From positions 2,728,001 through 2,792,000 of the forward strand of contig JAGUCH010000001.1 in NCBI GenBank assembly GCA_019096065.1: a stretch of DNA of 64,000 nt, written 5' to 3'. How positions within the stretch are numbered: position 1 is the stretch's first letter; every line of letters starts with the position of its first letter. The position numbers and the translations under genes were made by a program. Under the pieces are notes generated by a model. The model was not told where the DNA came from and searched no databases. It saw nothing but the letters and a program-made list of their open reading frames with translations. Positions 60,019-64,000 of the stretch are shown here, one piece after another. Source of the DNA: Paracyclopina nana (lineage: Eukaryota > Arthropoda > Copepoda > Cyclopoida > Cyclopettidae).

Positions 60019-62070
60019 GTAAGCCTGCACTCTCATTATTAAATCTCGAGTGTCGCTGATTGCCATCATTTTCAAAACTCGATTGAAGCACCAGATGTGG
60101 TGATGCATTGTTGTGACCGCTTTAAAGAGTTTCTCTTTGAAACGAGGCCAACGTTGACCTTCTGTTCTCTAAAGTAGAGTGTCAACTTGTGCCGCTGTTT
60201 TACTTAAAAGTCGAAACCCAGAAATGATGATGGTCACTTCTCGATGCAAATTAGCGTAGGTGGAGGCCGTGCGTGGGTTTTAAGCTGGGTATTACTGCTA
60301 CTTTAGCAGCCGTTTTATTGAAGAAATTCTGTTTTCTCTCTCCTTCATTGTCAAAATCAAGTGACGCAAATCTCAATTAATTTTCCGCCATCTACTAAAG
60401 TGTGAAGCGAAAACACTTGATGGCTTGATGTGATTCAGTGAACATGGCAAGGCCCGCGCGTTTCAAAGCGAAACTTCCACCTTGTAAAAAAGGGGGCGCC
60501 AGCTTACGAGCTCTTATTCTTAGCGAGTGCTTGTTTGTGGTTGCATCCTATTTTTGTTATGCGTGGGAAAACCCTCAGTCGGTTTTTGATTAGTAAAAAG
60601 GCCTCATTATCTATTTCTGGCAATAGCGTCATCATCTACTCCCAATCACCATGATATTTAATAATCATCCCATATGTGACAATTTGCATTTTGATTCACA
60701 TCCTAATGCTTTGATTTGTTCTGTTTCCTTTTTTTGCGAATGCTGCAAGTATGTTAATGTCACATCCTAGTTGCAATCTGGATCAGCTTGGGCTGGCATT
60801 TTCACGTATAATACATCTATAGTATGTTTGGCCAAGTAAGGCTGCTGGTCCCTTTCCTCTTGGGAAAGAGGATTAGAAACCCCGTCGTCTACTTTCTTCC
60901 CTTTTGTCTGCACAATGGTTGTCATTAGAGCAAGGGTTGTGACCGGAAATCAATAACGCCAACTGCATACACCAGTTTGTGTGTGTGTTATGCATCATCG
61001 TGTCTGCCAGTATCACATTTCGTTGCAGTACTAAGAAGTTGCAATTACGACAGTCTCAACCGCGTCTCATAGTATGATATGACTGTCTCTCGATTTATCT
61101 TCTCCTGAGAGGTTTGGGCATTGCAGCTGTATTCAATTATAGAAGAGCCAAAAGCGAGTAATTACCTTTCGTTTTCTGACTATTGCATTGAGGCTTCTGG
61201 TTGTAATATACAATCAGTCCGATAATGCACGTCCTTAATTAAGTATCTAAGATGACTGCTTAATCTGCCAAAGACCTGGATACCAATTAGGGCTAGACTC
61301 TCTTTGCATACCACGTTTTTTCTGAGGCCCTAGCAAAGCTAAAGCTAAAAGGGAATCTTGTGCATTTTCTATAAGGAAAGTCTTTAACGACAATTTTATT
61401 AAGGAGGATATAGTTTTTGCGCATGCAGATTCCTCTCTATTGCTGCTTCGGTTCCAAATTCCGCAATTTAAAGAGAGAAAAAAAGCAGGAACCGAGGAGC
61501 TCGACTATGTCCATAAAAAAATTGTTGAATGTGTAGTAGTATATACCCTCCAATTATTTTGGCTGCAAAGAATGCACTTCGAGCTGCGGAGTTCGTAAAG
61601 TATCTTGAAATGTCTTTCGACGACGTCAGCGTTTTTCCCCCGCGATCATAGAGCTTTACTCTGTTTGCTAAAAGCTCTATAGTTTTAATAGGATCATCAT
61701 TCTCAGAATGTTTGTCAAAGGATTCCTGCCTGTGCGGCTGCACCATTGTGTGATAATTTAGCCATTTTTAAGCTCCCATGGCAGACAATGTGATTTTCGC
61801 AGCTCAAGTTTCCCCCTGTGAAAGATATTAGACATTTGCCTGTAGGAGCCAGCAGTCATGGTCGATTCGACCTTAACTCGTTGATTTTTTTACGGCGCTC
61901 GCGCTGCAAGAACTTGTACGACTGCTAGAAGAAGTTCCTCGCATTTCTGAGCAACATCATGCAGCGCTCCTCGGCTCGAGCTGGGAAACGCGGCGTTGCC
62001 CCCACCACAGTCAGTTGTGCTTCGAGTCTGGTGGAAGTCGCCAGACCGAAAATGTAGCTGGAAGCCAAAC
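60019..62070. other. Long CLASP intron, left part
   Basis: No CLASP exon is supported here. A real ATG-led minus-strand frame of 92 codons lies at 61468-61746 (MVQPHRQESFDKHSEND...). It has good start context, but only its amino-acid composition suggests coding. Confidence 0.45.
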
Positions 62071-62404
62071 ATGCCATCGTCCTCTGCTGCGAGTGCTGAG
62101 CCGAACTTGGGCTCTTCTTGTGAAATTGCCGCCAACAGTCGTGGATCCAGCATCGAAAACTCGTCGAGCTGCAGCAGCTCGGAAACGCCAAGCTTCGAGC
62201 TTACCACGACGACGACGAGGACGTCTAAGGTTTCAAGCGATAAAGTAGAGGAAGAGCTGTCTCAGCTTTGGGACTCTGGCCAAGAGTGGATTCTGATTTT
62301 CGACAATCTGCTCAAGCATCCTGGCGGAAAAGCGAGGAAAGGATGCAAGTGTGATATTTGTACACGGAGCTTCAAGGAGCAGCCGAGTCACGATGGCGAT
62401 CAGG
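62071..62404 (+). CDS. Candidate alternative first exon in the CLASP locus (or nested gene), copy 1
   Basis: ATG at 62071 (A at -3) opens 111 codons ending at CAGG|GTAACA in phase 1. The protein is Ser/Thr-rich (MPSSSAASAEPNLGSSCE..., SSSCSSSETPSFELTTTTTR). It then has EEELSQLWDSGQEWILIFDN LLKHPG and a Cys pair KCDICTRSF. The second part resembles the product of the exon at 62980. The exon matches the phase of CLASP exon 4 (phase 1), so it could start a TOG1-less CLASP form, as occurs in some animal CLASP genes. A CpG-rich stretch lies around 61890-62220. It could also be an independent nested gene. Confidence 0.45.
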
Positions 62405-62979
62405 GTAACAGTTTAGGCTTACCTTTTACAAGCTAGCATAGGTGAAATATGAACAAAACACGCCCTTGTTCAATTACAAAATTGCGTGTCCAAATCTCTA
62501 TTTTGAAATCACATCGCCCGTTGCTGCTGCTGCTGCTATATAAGAGCTTTTTATTGCCCCACAAAAACGAGGCGATGGGCATGCATTTGGGAGCAAAAAT
62601 ATGCTGCCGTTGAACTCTGGTTCACCTTCTCCTTTGTCTCGTTTGACGTGCCAAATTCTGCTATTTTTGATCGACTAACTTGGGCTTCACTGCGATAAAA
62701 AAAACATGACGAGTCTCCTCTTGCGCTACGAATTAATTTGACTCACCTAGCTTGAGTCTTACCTCCGGCCTTATTTGCTTAGTCATATAATTCCCTCAAA
62801 CATTTATGAATTGTAAAAGCTTTAAGCTTATCTAAATGCTCTTTTTTGGAGCAGCTGCCGATGTCGCACTCGAGAGGCTATTCGCGTTTAGTTTTGTGAA
62901 GAAGTGCGCACAGTTATGTAAGCTTTTGTTACTTTGTGCCTTTTTGTGACAAATGTGAGAGAATCTGGCTAACAAAAGG

Positions 62980-63064
62980 ATGTCTGTGGAGACAAAACTG
63001 TGGAACTCGGAGCACGATTGGATCTTGCAGTTTGAGCAGCTTCTGAGCAAATATCCACAGAAAA
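62980..63064 (+). CDS. Candidate alternative first exon in the CLASP locus, copy 2
   Basis: ATG at 62980 opens MSVETKLWNSEHDWILQFEQ and then LLSKYPQK, ending at CAGAAAA|GTATTT in phase 1. It aligns with LSQLWDSGQEWILIFDNLLK of the 62071 exon at the same distance from a phase-1 donor. The upstream sequence has no acceptor in frame that would make it internal, so a second alternative first exon is the simplest reading. Confidence 0.4.
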
Positions 63065-63461
63065 GTATTTTTAAGCATCCGATTACGCTTTTTTTTATCA
63101 TTGCTTCTGCTCCATTTTGATTTGGCTAGAGTGCACTAGAAAATGGCAGTGCCACAAAAATAGGCTGAAAGAGGTCTAGAATTCCTCACTTTCTCTCAGA
63201 GTCACGACCTCAATTTGGCATTTCATCTTGTCAACATATTTTGTTGTATTGATGCGGAAGACAATTTTATGTAGCAAATTCTTTTCGTTGCGTTGCAAAA
63301 TTGCACGCCATTCGACTGCCGAATCGTCTCGTCGGTCAAATCTTGCTTTTGATAAAAGTTTTGTGCATAAAATATATTGAGAGTTGCTGCAGATGAGCAC
63401 AATTTTCCACCGTTCAGTTAGTTCACCCTCGAGTTCTAGTGTTTATTATCATTACTTTAAA

Positions 63462-63540
63462 GTTGTCTTGTCGACGGAAATGCCATCAAAGAAGACTGAT
63501 CTTGTTGCTGCTTCGCCCGGACAGCTCACTCAAAACAAGG
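63462..63540 (+). CDS. Candidate shared downstream CLASP exon
   Basis: An acceptor-like ATTACTTTAAAG precedes a frame reading VLSTEMPSKKTDLVAASPGQ and then LTQNK up to a donor G|GTATAT. It needs a phase-1 upstream exon, which both candidate first exons and CLASP exon 4 provide. The Ser/Lys/Pro-rich content suits the linker after TOG1. The acceptor tract is weak and there is no recognisable domain. Confidence 0.35.
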
Positions 63541-63564
63541 GTATATATTCTTCTTTTGAGTATT

Positions 63565-64000
63565 AGTCCGATTTGTTTTGGCTATGCCATTTTGAGCCAC
63601 TCCATTCCAGTCCCTTTTGCAGCTTGAGCCACTTCAGCCTAGTCCTCAAATTTAGCTCAGCTTTAATGCTTAAGACAGCTATATTAGCAGAAGCTGGAGA
63701 ATTATTTTAAATTGGGGGTGTAGCGTCGTGAATCAAACTATCAGTCAAGCGAGTGTCCAAGCTGAACAAATGGTTTTTGTGAGGAAGAAAGTGCAGCAGA
63801 AGCAACAGCGACAACATCCGCTTTTCTACAAACAACCACAAAGCTCTCTTGATAGCAAGTTTTAGACTAATCTGAGGAAGTCAAGCTGTATGAATCTGAG
63901 CAGCAGCAAAGTGCACGTGTGCATTGCTACTAGAATGTTTTCGTCTTCTTCCACCCCCTCTAGCCTAAAAAGTAGCTCTGTATTGTGCTAGTTAGCGTGC
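63565..64000. other. Right edge, presumed CLASP intron
   Basis: No coding exon is supported. The sequence is AT-rich with short GCAGCAG-type runs. Confidence 0.4.

Noticed and set aside
1..64000. CRISPR arrays, bacterial operons, rRNA or viral insertions
   Set aside because: No regularly spaced direct repeats, rRNA-like sequence or viral polymerase/capsid-like frames were seen. The gene structures are those of an animal nuclear genome.

Overview
This is a eukaryotic nuclear window. Genes are split by GT-AG introns, many of them only 48-90 nt long, and the separating DNA is AT-rich with many short CAG/CTG and other microsatellites. The gene families present (a TRPM channel, RCAN/calcipressin, CLASP, a carboxylesterase with an ER-retrieval tail, tandem Ly6/uPAR domains, C2H2 zinc-finger factors) indicate an animal. 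The compact introns and arthropod-type esterase and Ly6 proteins suggest an arthropod, perhaps a crustacean or basal hexapod. That placement is an inference and not a firm call. I rebuilt each multi-exon gene by hand from splice signals, reading frame and intron phase. All seven assemblies (TRPM, two zinc-finger genes, esterase, Ly6, acidic secreted protein, RCAN) sum to a multiple of three with one open frame; CLASP runs off the right edge.

Layout. 1-1144: possible 3' exons of an unidentified + strand gene entering from the left. 2616-8529 (+): a complete 13-exon TRPM-type channel. 10888-22317 (-): zinc-finger gene A, 5 coding exons. 35677-43370 (+): zinc-finger gene B, 4 coding exons. A and B are paralogues arranged head to head, with about 13.4 kb between their start codons. 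That interval holds a foldback MITE, a non-autonomous transposon with RSS-like CACAGTG ends (Transib-like) and a single tRNA-Pro(AGG). 43.4-49.2 kb is a large non-coding stretch. 49.3-56.5 kb is a dense cluster: a carboxylesterase (-), a two-domain Ly6/uPAR protein (-) with a GC-AG intron, a secreted acidic-repeat protein (+), and RCAN (-). From about 58.6 kb to the right edge is the 5' part of CLASP (+) with TOG1. The long intron after TOG1 contains two mutually similar candidate first exons, either of which could start TOG1-less isoforms.

How it fits together. The most notable feature is the A/B pair, which share domain order, phase-2/phase-0 intron positions and an unusual shortened zinc finger. 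They are separated and flanked by long, largely ORF-free DNA that looks like a shared cis-regulatory landscape. I do not recognise this zinc-finger family by name. TRPM (Ca2+ entry), RCAN (calcineurin regulation) and CLASP (microtubule plus ends) are ordinary cellular genes, and I see no sign that they form a functional cluster.
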